NCBI GenBank assembly: GCA_024698925.1
Contig: JAILQO010000010.1
Location: 1-64,000 of the forward strand
DNA: 64,000 bases
From: Bacteroidaceae bacterium
Lineage (GTDB): Bacteria > Bacteroidota > Bacteroidia > Bacteroidales > Bacteroidaceae
Reading direction: 5' to 3'
The first letter of the stretch is position 1. Every line of letters begins with the position of its first letter. The notes below the pieces were generated by a model. It had not been told where the DNA came from and did not search any database. It was given only the letters and a program-made list of their open reading frames with translations. Made by a program: the position numbers and the translations under genes. This document shows, one piece after another, positions 8,983 to 18,081 of the stretch.

Positions 8983-10257
8983 CTACAATGTGTTGACGAA
9001 GTCGGTGATGAGGTGGAAGAGGGGCTCGTAGCTATCAAAGCGAATGGTCTGCATATTGTCCTGTGGGGTGTGGTAAAAGGGGAAGGCATCGCCTTCCTCG
9101 TTCTCAAAAAAGATGCAGGGAACACCCCGTACGGCAAAGGGGTAGTGGTCGCTCTTCTCCTCAAGCTTGGCGCGCTTGAGGCTTTGGAAATAGCCCCCTT
9201 TACGGTTGAGTTGCTCTAAAACAGGGAGGGCCCAGGCACCAGCATCGCTGGGCTCGCAATGTAGCTGCGGGTTGTTGTCGCCTATCATATCTATATTAAA
9301 TAGGTATTTCACGCGCGCGAGAGGCATGATGGGATGATCGACATACCATCGGGATCCGCGCAAGTAAGCATCCTCGCCGGAGAAGGCAATGAAATAGATG
9401 TCGAACTTTGGACGTTGAGCACTTTGTGCATAATGACGGGCAAGGGTGATGAGGGAAGCTGTGCCGGAGGCGTTGTCGTTGGCGCCAGCGTAGAAGACCT
9501 TACGACCCAGATTGCCCAGATGGTCATAATGGGCGGTGAAAATCAGGCAACTGTCATGACGCTCGCCTGTGACTTTGGCAATCACGTTGTCAGTCTCGTA
9601 ATCTTTGTAAAACTGTTGGTCGATGTCTGCGCTAAGCGTCTTGGCATTTTCCGGCATAACAGACGCGAGCGTCCAGATGGTGGGCAAATCAGCGACGCGT
9701 TCGCCATAAGCCTTATAGAACTTCAGTGGCTCGTTCCATGTATAGACCATTCCGCCAATGTGGCTACTGTCGGCTTTCTGAATCCATGCGAAATCCTTGC
9801 GGTGGTTGTAGGGAAACCAGAAGTCGCAGACGATGAAAACTCCATGATTCTCTGGTCGCAAGAGATCTGCGCGGATGCGCTGGAAGTCGTAGTGCAGGGT
9901 GTCGATGTGATAAAGTTGGAATGTGCCATGTGTGGCGGGGTTGTACTCACGTACTGTAAAGTCTCTGCCAGCTTGCAACTTATGCCCATCAATGGCGACA
10001 TCCATGTGTCCGGGAAAAGTGTTGATATCAAGTGTAAACGGCTGGTAGCTTACTTCATCTACACCAGCGCGTTGAAATTCCTTGATGAGGAAGCGACTGC
10101 ACTTGCGAACGCCGTCGCGGGCGTAGCCACGACCTTGAAACTTTGCACTGCTGAGTTGACGGACAAGGCGTTGGTAGTAAGTTAATTCTTGGGCGGGGAG
10201 AGAAAGGGATGCGAACAAAGACAGCATCAGCAGTCCTCTGCGGAAAAGCTTGTTCAT
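8983..10257 (-). CDS. Secreted M28-family zinc aminopeptidase
   Basis: A 424-aa protein with a signal peptide ending near PAQE (residue 23). The M28 zinc-site motifs are visible in order: TAHYDHLG (first His), GANDNASGTA (bridging Asp), FSGEDAYLRGS (catalytic Glu-containing region), NIDMIGD, and SDHYPFAVRGVP (last His). Family members remove N-terminal residues, or glutamine cyclise, in the periplasm. The long insertion between the signal peptide and the catalytic domain is a PA-like domain candidate. It follows folE by 21 nt and probably shares the tpiA-SPOR-folE transcript. Peptidase specificity is unknown. Confidence 0.9.
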   Translation of the reverse strand: MNKLFRRGLLMLSLFASLSLPAQELTYYQRLVRQLSSAKFQGRGYARDGVRKCSRFLIKEFQRAGVDEVSYQPFTLDINTFPGHMDVAIDGHKLQAGRDFTVREYNPATHGTFQLYHIDTLHYDFQRIRADLLRPENHGVFIVCDFWFPYNHRKDFAWIQKADSSHIGGMVYTWNEPLKFYKAYGERVADLPTIWTLASVMPENAKTLSADIDQQFYKDYETDNVIAKVTGERHDSCLIFTAHYDHLGNLGRKVFYAGANDNASGTASLITLARHYAQSAQRPKFDIYFIAFSGEDAYLRGSRWYVDHPIMPLARVKYLFNIDMIGDNNPQLHCEPSDAGAWALPVLEQLNRKGGYFQSLKRAKLEEKSDHYPFAVRGVPCIFFENEEGDAFPFYHTPQDNMQTIRFDSYEPLFHLITDFVNTL

Positions 10258-10278
10258 AAGGTAAAAAAAGAAATGAGG

Positions 10279-10842
10279 TTAATCGTTTTGGATCTGCGAA
10301 AGGAATTCCTGACGCAGTTCGGCGCGCTCGAAGGCGCCGATGTGGTGGGATGTTGTGGTGTTGGCCCCTTGTTTGGCGACGCCGCGCATCTGCATGCAGA
10401 GGTGACGGGCTTCGACCATCACCATGACACCCAGTGGATTTAAGGCTTCTTGGATGCAGTGGGCAATCTCCTGAGTCATGCGCTCCTGCACTTGCAGACG
10501 ATGACTGAAGGTATCAACAATGCGGGCGAGTTTGCTCAAGCCTGTTATTTCGCCATTGGGGATATAGGCGATGTGAACTTTGCCAAAGAAGGGTAGGAGA
10601 TGGTGTTCGCACAAGGAATAGAATTCAATGTCCTTGACGACTACCATGTTGTGGTACGTCTCTTTGAAGAGCGCGGAACGTAGGATGGCGATAGGGTCTT
10701 CGTCATAACCGCGTGTCAGTTCTGTCCATGCCCGTGCTACACGCTGTGGGGTTTTGACGAGTCCTTCGCGCGTGGGATCGTCTCCGAGCAATGTCAGAAT
10801 CTCAGCGTAATGCGCTGCGAGCGCCTCCTCTCTTTCTTTCAT
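10279..10842 (-). CDS. folE: GTP cyclohydrolase I
   Basis: The 187-aa protein carries the FolE zinc ligands C78 and H81 in [10 protein letters not shown] and C149 in [10 protein letters not shown]. The substrate-binding segments are [15 protein letters not shown] (near 22-36) and [22 protein letters not shown]. It converts GTP to dihydroneopterin triphosphate, the first step of tetrahydrofolate synthesis. It acts in the cytoplasm as a decamer. The start codon overlaps the stop of the SPOR gene by one base (TAATG), so translation is probably coupled. The order tpiA-SPOR-folE recurs, from memory, in Bacteroidales. Confidence 0.96.
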   Translation of the reverse strand: MKEREEALAAHYAEILTLLGDDPTREGLVKTPQRVARAWTELTRGYDEDPIAILRSALFKETYHNMVVVKDIEFYSLCEHHLLPFFGKVHIAYIPNGEITGLSKLARIVDTFSHRLQVQERMTQEIAHCIQEALNPLGVMVMVEARHLCMQMRGVAKQGANTTTSHHIGAFERAELRQEFLSQIQND

Positions 10843-11348
10843 TAGTATGTGACGATTATCTTGCTCTTGACAATGCTGGCTTCGCCGAAGGCTTGTGTCA
10901 ATTGCATTTTGCGGAGTTGCTCAACAGCCTCCTCGCGTGTCTTGAAATCTCCGACGCGACAAATCCAGCGTGGGGAGATGAAATTGGTATAGACGTTGAC
11001 CTCAGGAAAATAGGAACGTGCAAGTCCGGCCATACGGAATGCCTCGCTTTTGGACTGACGGTTATTGCCGCCAGCATAGATTTGGATACGGAAGCCAATG
11101 GCTTGTGTGCGATGAGCAAGCGTCGTGACTGCCAGCGTATCGGCATTGTTGATGTGCTGGACTTGTTGCTTGTGAGGTAAGCTCGCGTGGGACATCACAC
11201 CATTGACGAGCGCCTCAATTTCAGCGTCTTGGGTCAACGTCACTGTGCCCTCACCCGCCACATTGCGGGTGAGGTGCTCAGTGAATGTTTGCTGGGCCGA
11301 TGCACTCAGCGGAAATAATGTAATGAGAAGGAGTTTCCTTATTTCCAT
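10842..11348 (-). CDS. SPOR-domain secreted protein
   Basis: The chosen start at 11348 gives a clean signal peptide ([19 protein letters not shown]) and overlaps the 3' end of tpiA by 10 bp; a longer start at 11378 would place ten unlikely residues before it. The mature protein (about 150 aa) ends in a SPOR domain: [57 protein letters not shown] in segments. SPOR domains bind denuded septal peptidoglycan, so the protein is likely periplasmic and division associated. It sits between tpiA and folE with overlaps on both sides, in an operon. Confidence 0.88.
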   Translation of the reverse strand: MEIRKLLLITLFPLSASAQQTFTEHLTRNVAGEGTVTLTQDAEIEALVNGVMSHASLPHKQQVQHINNADTLAVTTLAHRTQAIGFRIQIYAGGNNRQSKSEAFRMAGLARSYFPEVNVYTNFISPRWICRVGDFKTREEAVEQLRKMQLTQAFGEASIVKSKIIVTY

Positions 11349-12097
11349 GCGTCGATAATACCCTTGAAGTCTGCGCACTTGAGGGCAGCACCACCGATGA
11401 GGCCACCATCAACGTCGGGCTTCGAGAAGATTTCCTTAGCGTTGCTGGGCTTGCAAGAACCGCCATAGAGGATGCTTACATTCTCTGCAGCAGCCTCGCC
11501 GAAGCGACCTGCAATGACGCCACGGATGAAGGCGTGCATGTCCTCTGCCTGCTCAGCTGTAGCGGTCTTACCCGTACCGATAGCCCACACGGGCTCGTAA
11601 GCGAGGATGATGTTGGAGAACTGCTCGTCAGTCAGGTCGAAGAGGCTGTCTGCCAACTGGCCACCAACAACTTCGTTCTGCTTGCCAGCTTCGCGCTCCT
11701 CAAGTACCTCACCGATGCAGAAGATAACCTTCAGACCATTGGCCAGGGCGAGGTTCACCTTCTCCTTCAGGATCTCAGCAGTCTCACCGTAATAGGCGCG
11801 ACGCTCGCTGTGACCGAGGATGACATACTGAGCGCCAGTGCTTTTCACTTGAGCTGCGCTCACTTCACCGGTGTAAGCACCTTTCTCCTTGTCTGCGCAG
11901 TTCTCAGCACCAAGACCGATGACAGTGCCTTCCACGACATCGGCAACCTTTGCCAAGTGAATAAAAGGCGTGCAGATAACGACATCACAGTTGGGTTTGT
12001 CAGCTGCGAGAGCTTCTTTAAGTTCGCCTGCGAGTGCGAGGCCTTCCTGCAGGTTCAGGTTCATCTTCCAGTTGCCTGCTACAATTTTCTTTCTCAT
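11339..12097 (-). CDS. tpiA: Triosephosphate isomerase
   Basis: A full-length 252-aa TIM barrel. Catalytic residues are K11 (NWKMN), H96 (ILGHSERR) and E168 ([12 protein letters not shown]). The phosphate loop [10 protein letters not shown] is present near residues 210-220. It interconverts dihydroxyacetone phosphate and glyceraldehyde 3-phosphate in glycolysis. It heads the tpiA-SPOR-folE-M28 minus-strand cluster and has its own promoter (12138-12145). Confidence 0.98.
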   Translation of the reverse strand: MRKKIVAGNWKMNLNLQEGLALAGELKEALAADKPNCDVVICTPFIHLAKVADVVEGTVIGLGAENCADKEKGAYTGEVSAAQVKSTGAQYVILGHSERRAYYGETAEILKEKVNLALANGLKVIFCIGEVLEEREAGKQNEVVGGQLADSLFDLTDEQFSNIILAYEPVWAIGTGKTATAEQAEDMHAFIRGVIAGRFGEAAAENVSILYGGSCKPSNAKEIFSKPDVDGGLIGGAALKCADFKGIIDAWK

Positions 12098-12137
12098 ATT
12101 CTGTTGTTTTTGGGTTGAATATTTACGTTTGCGGGTG

Positions 12138-12145
12138 CAAAGATA
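12138..12145 (-). promoter_or_regulatory. -7 box upstream of tpiA
   Basis: TATCTTTG on the minus strand matches the Bacteroidetes TAnnTTTG box and lies 41 nt before the tpiA start. No clear -33 box is seen. Confidence 0.5.
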
Positions 12146-12205
12146 CTACTTTTTCGCGCGCGAAGGGTCATCAGCGGGCAAGTTTTTGCTGCTTTTTAGA
12201 TATTT

Positions 12206-13243
12206 TTACCGCTCAGAGGCTTCCAACTCAATTAATTCTTCCTCCGAGGGTAGTTGACGGTGGCCCCATTTACCGATGATGGTGCCATTGTGAATCAGCA
12301 CAATGGCGGGATTGCTGCGGGCGATGGTCTTGAGCGTCAACTCATCCATGAAGGCAAAATCATACTCTGCACCGGTCAGATCTCTCCAGCGCACGATGGC
12401 CGCTTCGTCAGAGGGCGTGAGAGCCAGAAAACGATAACCTCGCTGGCAGGCATAATCATAGATGGCATTGATTTGATCCATGTGGGCGTCATTAGAACTT
12501 TCTAGATGTGGCATTGTAAGCAGGAAAGTGTAGGACGTATCGGCAAGCACTTCCTCAACATCTGGGACTGCGTTAATGGCTGCTGCGTCAAAGGGCAACT
12601 GTTCCCAATAGAAGTCCAGTATTTCAGGTTGCTCATTGGGGTCGTCTGTCCATTGCATGGCAGAGGGTATGTGCTGGCCTATCCGGAAAGGACGGAAATC
12701 CACGAGGGGCTCGTAATAAAGACTCTCCGAGGCAAGGAGCAAACCACCGCAGATGGCAGCAATGGAGATAATCCATTGTGCTGCTTCGGAAATCAATCGC
12801 GTTAGGCGACGACGCTGAAACCACAAGGGGACCGTTATGGCTGTGACCAATAGATTTTTGCCAAAGGTCTGCCAGTTGGTCAGATTCCATGCATCACCGA
12901 AACAGCCACAGTCCGCAACGGCATCTGATATTGCCAGCCAAAGTGTCAGGGGCGTGTAGAATACCATCAGAAGAAGAATCAGCGAAATCGTGGTGCGGCG
13001 ACGGATACTGAACAACAGATAAACGCCTAAACAGAACTCCAAAATGGCTAAAAAGACTGCGATGACCAAGGGGATGAAACCGATGTTGAACCAGCCATCT
13101 AAATGCATCGCAATGAGATAGTCCTGTATTTTATACTCGGTGCCGTGTGGGTCGATTAGCTTCACCAACCCAGAGAAAATAAAAATGGCGGACACGAGCA
13201 GACGGCACGTGTTCACCACAATCCATATCAGTTTATCCTTCAT
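12206..13243 (-). CDS. BT_3928-type membrane protein: DoxX/MauE-like domain plus thioredoxin-like tail
   Basis: A 345-aa protein. Its N-terminal half has about four to five membrane helices (8-28, 50-75, 80-105, near 125 and 145-165) with the DoxX/MauE-type signature ADCGCFGDAW. The C-terminal half is soluble and resembles a thioredoxin-like fold: AIVLIHNGTIIGKWGH is the typical strand after the active site, but no CxxC is present. Such proteins, from memory, are encoded next to tpiA in Bacteroides. A role in redox or quinone-linked processes is only a guess. Its start overlaps the DUF1599 stop by 4 nt, so the two are translationally coupled. Confidence 0.8.
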   Translation of the reverse strand: MKDKLIWIVVNTCRLLVSAIFIFSGLVKLIDPHGTEYKIQDYLIAMHLDGWFNIGFIPLVIAVFLAILEFCLGVYLLFSIRRRTTISLILLLMVFYTPLTLWLAISDAVADCGCFGDAWNLTNWQTFGKNLLVTAITVPLWFQRRRLTRLISEAAQWIISIAAICGGLLLASESLYYEPLVDFRPFRIGQHIPSAMQWTDDPNEQPEILDFYWEQLPFDAAAINAVPDVEEVLADTSYTFLLTMPHLESSNDAHMDQINAIYDYACQRGYRFLALTPSDEAAIVRWRDLTGAEYDFAFMDELTLKTIARSNPAIVLIHNGTIIGKWGHRQLPSEEELIELEASER

Positions 13244-13788
13244 TCGGAAAAAGTGAGCTTGATGAGCCCAAAGACAGCGTAGTTCATCATGTCCTGATAG
13301 TTGGCATCAATTCCTTCGCTGACGAGTGTGGCGCCTCCCAACTCCTCGATTTGCTTGGTCCTGAAGATTTTCTGGAGGATGATGTCCGTATAGCTGCTGA
13401 CACGCATTCCACGCCAGGCTTCATCGTAGTCATGGTTTTTACGGAGCATCAATTGCAGGGAATGCTCAGCCAAACGGTCGTACTCAACTGTTGCCTGTTC
13501 GGCAGTCATATCGTCCGGCTTTTCAGCAATGCCATGTTCCAACTGAATAAGCCCGATAATGGCGTAGTTGACGATGGCAATAAACTCAGGACGTATGCCC
13601 TCATCAACCATCGCCTCGCCCTTCATTTCGAGGGATCGAATACGATTCGCTTTGATATACAGTTGATCGGTGAGAGAGGGGATGCGCAGAATACGCCACG
13701 CAGCACCATAGTCGTGTAGCTTCTTGACGAATACTTCGCGGCATTCTTTTAAGACCGCCCGGAACTGTTCCTCTGTAGTCATAATCAA
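13240..13788 (-). CDS. DUF1599 (Nmad1-type) protein with two internal repeats
   Basis: This 182-aa cytoplasmic protein consists of two copies of one module. Residues about 22-85 (KLHDYGAAWRILRIPSLTDQ, then NYAIIGLIQL) match residues about 115-178 (KNHDYDEAWRGMRVSSYTDI, then NYAVFGLIKL). The domain is DUF1599, which has been linked in silico to nucleotide modification; no activity is proven here. The HDY-AWR motifs are the conserved centre of each half. The start overlaps the LysM/M23 stop by 4 nt. Either of two ATGs (13788 or 13782) could be used. Confidence 0.85.
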   Translation of the reverse strand: MIMTTEEQFRAVLKECREVFVKKLHDYGAAWRILRIPSLTDQLYIKANRIRSLEMKGEAMVDEGIRPEFIAIVNYAIIGLIQLEHGIAEKPDDMTAEQATVEYDRLAEHSLQLMLRKNHDYDEAWRGMRVSSYTDIILQKIFRTKQIEELGGATLVSEGIDANYQDMMNYAVFGLIKLTFSE

Positions 13789-14753
13789 GAATACTTGATG
13801 ATCTGTCCGACACGCAGCGTCGTTTTAGTCGTAATACCGTTGGCACGACAGAGTTTGGCAACTGTTGTACCATACTTTTTGGCGATGCTGGAGAGCGTCT
13901 CTCCCTGGCGTACCTTATGGTTGTGTGTGCTGCGGGTAGCGCGTGCACTGCGACTATTAGCCACTTCGCTGGAAACATAGGTGACCTCCTCGGACGTCTC
14001 TGCTAAAGCAAGGTCTGTGTCTTCTGAACGTGGAGTGCCGTCGTGCTTACCTAAAAGAGTCCCTTTCCCTCGTCCGCGGAAGACGTAGTAGTCGCCTGTC
14101 ACATCTTGATTGGCAAAATCAAAGAGTTTAGAGGGATCTATGTACTCGCCCAGGAAGCGTGTCTCAAAATGCAGGTGTACACCAAAACTGCGTCCGGTGT
14201 TGCCTGCCAATCCAATTGGATCGCCTGCCTTGACGGTTTGTAATTCTTTGACGAGCTGACGTGACATGTGACCATAGACGGTCTCAAGACCGTTGGGATG
14301 GCGTAGTACCACCACATTTCCATAGCCTCCGCGCTGGAAGGTGACAACGCGCACCTTGCCGTCAAAGGCTGCACGGATGGTGTCACCATAATAGGCATTG
14401 ATATCGAGCCCCTTGTGCTGACGACGGAACTTACGGCGATAACCGTAGTTGGAAGTCACCACACGGTTGTTGATAGGCATGCAGAAATGGCGCAGGTCAA
14501 TTTTGTACTCGTTGGGGAGTTGGATATTGCCATACGCATTGATGAACTTATTCTCCCAGTTGGGATAAAGGTCGCCGGCGGGATTCTCGAGGTTCTCCTG
14601 TTGAAACAATCGTTGGATTTCTACACTATCGACAGCGCGCATCTTCCGGTCAACGGGAGCCTGACGTGCAATCATGTCCTGTCCCATCGCTGGGGTGAGG
14701 GCAAACGTCAGCATCAGCGCGGCTGCCATTCGTTGAATGTGATTTAGTATCAT
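13785..14753 (-). CDS. LysM-containing M23 peptidoglycan endopeptidase
   Basis: A 322-aa exported protein (signal peptide to about residue 24, TPAMGQD). The M23 lysostaphin-type domain spans about 105-210, with zinc ligands in HKGLDINAYYG (HxxxD) and the HLHFE motif. A single LysM domain closes the protein (HKVRQGETLSSIAKKYGTT to VGQIIKYS). The order M23 then C-terminal LysM is seen in Bacteroidetes septal or cell-wall hydrolases. It probably cuts peptide cross-links in the periplasm. It is the first gene of a cluster with DUF1599 and the DoxX-like protein, joined by 4-nt overlaps. Confidence 0.92.
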   Translation of the reverse strand: MILNHIQRMAAALMLTFALTPAMGQDMIARQAPVDRKMRAVDSVEIQRLFQQENLENPAGDLYPNWENKFINAYGNIQLPNEYKIDLRHFCMPINNRVVTSNYGYRRKFRRQHKGLDINAYYGDTIRAAFDGKVRVVTFQRGGYGNVVVLRHPNGLETVYGHMSRQLVKELQTVKAGDPIGLAGNTGRSFGVHLHFETRFLGEYIDPSKLFDFANQDVTGDYYVFRGRGKGTLLGKHDGTPRSEDTDLALAETSEEVTYVSSEVANSRSARATRSTHNHKVRQGETLSSIAKKYGTTVAKLCRANGITTKTTLRVGQIIKYS

Positions 14754-14779
14754 TGTCTAAAGGTCGATTGCAAAAGGGT

Positions 14780-15241
14780 TTAAAATTCGTCAGTGGCGTA
14801 AATGAAGTCTTGCGCACCACTACGGTAGTCAAAGATTTCTTCGGGGCGGAAGAAACGGGCCAATTCAATGGCGGCGTTTTCCACAGAATCCGAAGTGTGG
14901 ACGATGTTCTGCTGATTGCTCATGGCGTAATCACCGCGGATGGTTCCGGGATCGGCGGCGCGACCGTTGGTATAGCCAGTCATGGCGCGTACTACTTGTA
15001 CAGCTTCTACACCGCTAATTGCCATTGCCACGATAGGCGATGCCATCATGGAGGCTGCAAGCTTGGGGAAGAAGGGGCGATCAACGAGGTGAGAGTAATG
15101 CTCGCGGAGAATGGCTTCGTCCAACTGCATCATTTTCATGCCGGAGATGCGTAGGCCGCGGCGCTCAAAACGGTGAACTATCTCGCCAATGAGCTGACGT
15201 TGTACGCAACTGGGCTTGAGCAGGACGAGTGTCGTTTCCAT
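14780..15241 (-). CDS. ndk: Nucleoside diphosphate kinase
   Basis: The 153-aa protein has the phosphohistidine H115 in NIVHTSDSVENA and the nucleotide-binding segments LLKPSCVQR and MTGYTNGRAADPGTIRGDY. It transfers gamma-phosphate between NTPs and NDPs. It is slightly longer than the usual 140-150 aa through its C-terminal tail. It lies 26 nt upstream of the LysM/M23 gene and may be cotranscribed with it. Confidence 0.97.
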   Translation of the reverse strand: METTLVLLKPSCVQRQLIGEIVHRFERRGLRISGMKMMQLDEAILREHYSHLVDRPFFPKLAASMMASPIVAMAISGVEAVQVVRAMTGYTNGRAADPGTIRGDYAMSNQQNIVHTSDSVENAAIELARFFRPEEIFDYRSGAQDFIYATDEF

Positions 15242-15298
15242 ATATCTTTTTGTGATTTTTAACGTTAAACTTTTAGGCCATATTCCTTATTTTCGCTG

Positions 15299-15306
15299 CA
15301 AATATA
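15299..15306 (-). promoter_or_regulatory. -7 box upstream of ndk
   Basis: TATATTTG on the minus strand, 58 nt before the ndk start, fits TAnnTTTG. The flanking 15242-15405 interval is AT-rich and holds nothing else that I recognise. Confidence 0.45.
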
Positions 15307-15405
15307 GGTATTAACTCTTAAACGGCCATATTTGTTAACGTTTTTTCTCATTTTAAGTGTATAATCTGCACTCTTTGGCCTTTTCTGCGCAATCTGTGCT
15401 GTCCA

Positions 15406-16638
15406 CTAAGGCATCAATAAGGAACTATCGCCATAGCTGAGAAAGCGGAAATCATGGTCCAATGCATAGCGATAAATGTCTCTCCAACGGTCGCCCCCCA
15501 CAAAGGCTGATACAAGCAGCAAAAGTGTTGATTGTGGTTGGTGGAAGTTGGTGATCATACGTTTGACAATGTGGTATTTGTAGCCAGGGACGATAATAAT
15601 CTGCGTAGCAGTATGGAGCGCATCTGTGTGGTTGCGATTCATCCAATCGAGAATAGCATGAAGACAAACCATGGATGATAATTGGCCTTCATCATTCGTC
15701 ATTTTGGAATCTTCAAGGTTATACGGCTCCCACTGTTTGACTTTCAGACCTTCTTCAGAGATACTTGGATTGTCAAGAATCTTCCTGCCGATGTAATAGA
15801 GAGATTCCAACGTGCGAACGCTGGTGGTCCCTACCGCAGTACAATCACCATTGTGACGTATGAGGGCCTCGATGACGGTACGTGGGACATAGATCCATTC
15901 ACTATGCATCTCATGCCCCTCAATGCGCTCGCTCTTGACGGGTTTAAATGTCCCGGCTCCCACGTGGAGCGTCAACTCGGCGCGCTCAATATGGTGCTCT
16001 TGTATGGCAGACAGGACAGCAGGCGTGAAATGGAGTCCTGCTGTGGGCGCAGCCACGCTACCTTTCACCTTAGAATAAACGGTTTGGTAGGTTGTAAGGT
16101 CACTGGCTTCTGTCTGGCGATTTAAATAGGGTGGGATAGGAAGCTCTCCACAAGCGTCAAGCACTTGTGCCCAAGTGACGCTGTCGTCGTTCCATGCAAA
16201 ATGGATGAGGTCGTTGTCACCTTTTGTAACGGAAAGTGTCAGTTTCTTTCCATCTACTTCTATCGTTCTAGCGAGTGACCCTTCCTTCCACTTCTTGGCA
16301 TTCCCGACAAGGCAATGCCAAGTGCAGGTCTTGGCTTGCTGAAACATCAGCACATAATCGTGGGGAATGGCAGGTTCTAGGCAAAAGACCTCTATGAGAG
16401 CGCCTGTTTCCTTGCGGAAATGAAGGCGAGCCTGGATGACACGCGTGTTGTTCATCACCAGCAGTGATCCCTCCGGCAGTAGTTCTGGAAGGTCGCGGAA
16501 ATGACGCTCGTGGATAGTACCATGATTGTAAATCAGTAACTTGGAGGCATCTCGTTCTGCCAAAGGGTACTTCGCAATGCGCTCGTCGGGCAGGTCGTAT
16601 GCGAAGTCAGCAATCTGTATGTCTTTGGGATTCGTCAT
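15406..16638 (-). CDS. queA: S-adenosylmethionine:tRNA ribosyltransferase-isomerase
   Basis: The chosen start at 16638 ([25 protein letters not shown] in part) gives 410 aa and a 4-nt ATGA overlap with the Smr gene; the longer frame to 16701 would read into that gene. QueA signatures are the N-terminal [33 protein letters not shown] near the middle, [10 protein letters not shown], and [16 protein letters not shown] near the C-terminus. It adds the ribosyl-derived epoxycyclopentane to 7-aminomethyl-7-deazaguanine in tRNA during queuosine synthesis. The extra 50 residues relative to the Escherichia coli protein are common in Bacteroidetes. Confidence 0.95.
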   Translation of the reverse strand: MTNPKDIQIADFAYDLPDERIAKYPLAERDASKLLIYNHGTIHERHFRDLPELLPEGSLLVMNNTRVIQARLHFRKETGALIEVFCLEPAIPHDYVLMFQQAKTCTWHCLVGNAKKWKEGSLARTIEVDGKKLTLSVTKGDNDLIHFAWNDDSVTWAQVLDACGELPIPPYLNRQTEASDLTTYQTVYSKVKGSVAAPTAGLHFTPAVLSAIQEHHIERAELTLHVGAGTFKPVKSERIEGHEMHSEWIYVPRTVIEALIRHNGDCTAVGTTSVRTLESLYYIGRKILDNPSISEEGLKVKQWEPYNLEDSKMTNDEGQLSSMVCLHAILDWMNRNHTDALHTATQIIIVPGYKYHIVKRMITNFHQPQSTLLLLVSAFVGGDRWRDIYRYALDHDFRFLSYGDSSLLMP

Positions 16639-17846
16639 CTGATGGTTACCATTGTTGCTCCAAATCCATATTTCTGGAACGATGCATCTTCGTATGTGCA
16701 ACTGCGATAACGGTGTTGCAACTCCTTGATGAGTGCTTCACGCAGGACTCCTTCGCCTTTACCATGAATGAAGACGATGCGTTGTCCTTTCTTCTTGATA
16801 TGCCGATCCATCATGATGCGGAACTCCGTCAGCTGCGTATTCAGTAGTACACTGGGGGAGAGACCTTCCGTGTGGTCCAACAGGGCGTTGATGTGTAGAT
16901 CCACTTCGATAATCTCTTCCTTGGCTGGTATATGATTTGGGGTAGAGAAGCGGGGATTGCGTTCTTTCTCACGTCTGGCTCGCTCTTCCTCCTTGAGGGC
17001 GCGTTTGGCAGCCTTGAGTGCTTCGCGCTCTTCTGCACGGGTACGAGGCGGTTGTGTTTCGTGTATCTCCTCCTCGGTATCGGATATGATTTCAGTTTCC
17101 TCTTGATAGTTCTCGCGAATAGCGTCCAACACCTCTTCTGCTTCCACGAACACTTGCTTAATAGGACGATCGTCACGCACGATATCATAGACTAAAGCGG
17201 GCTCACGGAAGAATGGTGAGGGCTGGAATACGTGAAGCTTATAGAACTTTACGGTATCTAAGCGCAATTCTACGCTTACCGCCGGTTTCATCATGAAAGG
17301 CTTATCTTGTTTCCATGCAATCAGTTGCACGGACAGGCGCTCCAAATCATTCAATGCCGAGCGGTCAAAAGTCTCCAGAAGCTGCTTTGTATTAGGCTCC
17401 AGCGTGCCCTGCCAACGTAAGTGCCAGGCGGCGCCTTCGTTGTTGGCAAAAGCCGTTTGAATATAATAGTTGGAGTCGTTGATGAGATATGCCTCAAAAC
17501 GTGTACTCGTCAGTTCGCGTGAATCTTCTGGTACAAAGGCAAGGCAGATGTTCAGCCTGTCGCCACCTTTGCGCTCTTGCGCCTTGGGTTGATAGCTCAC
17601 GGGGCGTGCCGCAGGGTCGTCATCTGCATCATCTTCTAAAAAGCGCACACGTGGTGCCGGCTCCTCTTTTTTCTTCTTGACCTCAAAGTTGTTGGCATTG
17701 GTTTCAATGACAACAACCTGTGAACGGAGCATTGGGATATCGAATCCGTCCTCATCCTCGACAAGGACGATGTCTTTCCCTTGAAAGGCCGTAATTTTAC
17801 CGCCTCCAACTTCATTGAGGAAGCGTACTTTATCACCTATTTTCAT
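16635..17846 (-). CDS. DUF2027 and Smr-domain protein
   Basis: A 403-aa cytoplasmic protein. The N-terminus (1-60, [20 protein letters not shown], then [13 protein letters not shown]) is the DUF2027 SH3-like start. A beta-rich domain follows (about 90-240). Next comes a highly charged region rich in Arg, Glu and Lys (about 260-310), a probable coiled coil. The C-terminal Smr domain (about 315-403) has the HxH-like EVDLHINAL and [14 protein letters not shown] motifs. Smr domains act as nucleases or nucleic-acid binders. It overlaps queA by 4 nt, so they form an operon; the specific role is unknown. Confidence 0.88.
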   Translation of the reverse strand: MKIGDKVRFLNEVGGGKITAFQGKDIVLVEDEDGFDIPMLRSQVVVIETNANNFEVKKKKEEPAPRVRFLEDDADDDPAARPVSYQPKAQERKGGDRLNICLAFVPEDSRELTSTRFEAYLINDSNYYIQTAFANNEGAAWHLRWQGTLEPNTKQLLETFDRSALNDLERLSVQLIAWKQDKPFMMKPAVSVELRLDTVKFYKLHVFQPSPFFREPALVYDIVRDDRPIKQVFVEAEEVLDAIRENYQEETEIISDTEEEIHETQPPRTRAEEREALKAAKRALKEEERARREKERNPRFSTPNHIPAKEEIIEVDLHINALLDHTEGLSPSVLLNTQLTEFRIMMDRHIKKKGQRIVFIHGKGEGVLREALIKELQHRYRSCTYEDASFQKYGFGATMVTIR

Positions 17847-17869
17847 CGTCTTTTTTTTTATTTTGGGCG

Positions 17870-17877
17870 CAAAGGTA
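17870..17877 (-). promoter_or_regulatory. -7 box upstream of the Smr gene
   Basis: TACCTTTG on the minus strand, 24 nt before the start of the Smr-domain gene. The rest of the 17847-18081 interval is AT-rich and shows only this box and the divergent one at 18038. Confidence 0.55.
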
Positions 17878-18037
17878 GCACTTTTCGGTGAGAATAGCTT
17901 TGGAAACTATTACTTTTTCTCTTTTCTTACCATAATCTTATGCAAAAACACATAGCAAAAGCCGAGATTTAGTGTTTTTGAGACATTAAAAAAAGAAAAA
18001 AATGCATGTCTGGTATATCTCGTTCGCAGATTCTTCG

Positions 18038-18045
18038 TAACTTTG
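18038..18045 (+). promoter_or_regulatory. -7 box for the L-fucose/L-galactose locus
   Basis: TAACTTTG, with a following C, fits TAnnTTTG and lies 37 nt before the aldo/keto reductase start. It would drive at least the eight genes to 27123. A -33 box is not clear, which may mean that an activator is needed. No regulator gene is encoded in or beside the locus. Confidence 0.5.
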
Positions 18046-18081
18046 CCAGCACAAAAACGAATAATAAAATGAATCTGAAAA

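Noticed and set aside
9334..10185. 283-aa open frame antisense to the M28 peptidase gene
   Set aside because: It covers M28 motifs on the other strand and lacks any domain or start signal.
15406..16701. Upstream start of queA at 16701
   Set aside because: It would add 21 residues from inside the Smr gene; the start at 16638 gives the standard N-terminus and a 4-nt overlap.
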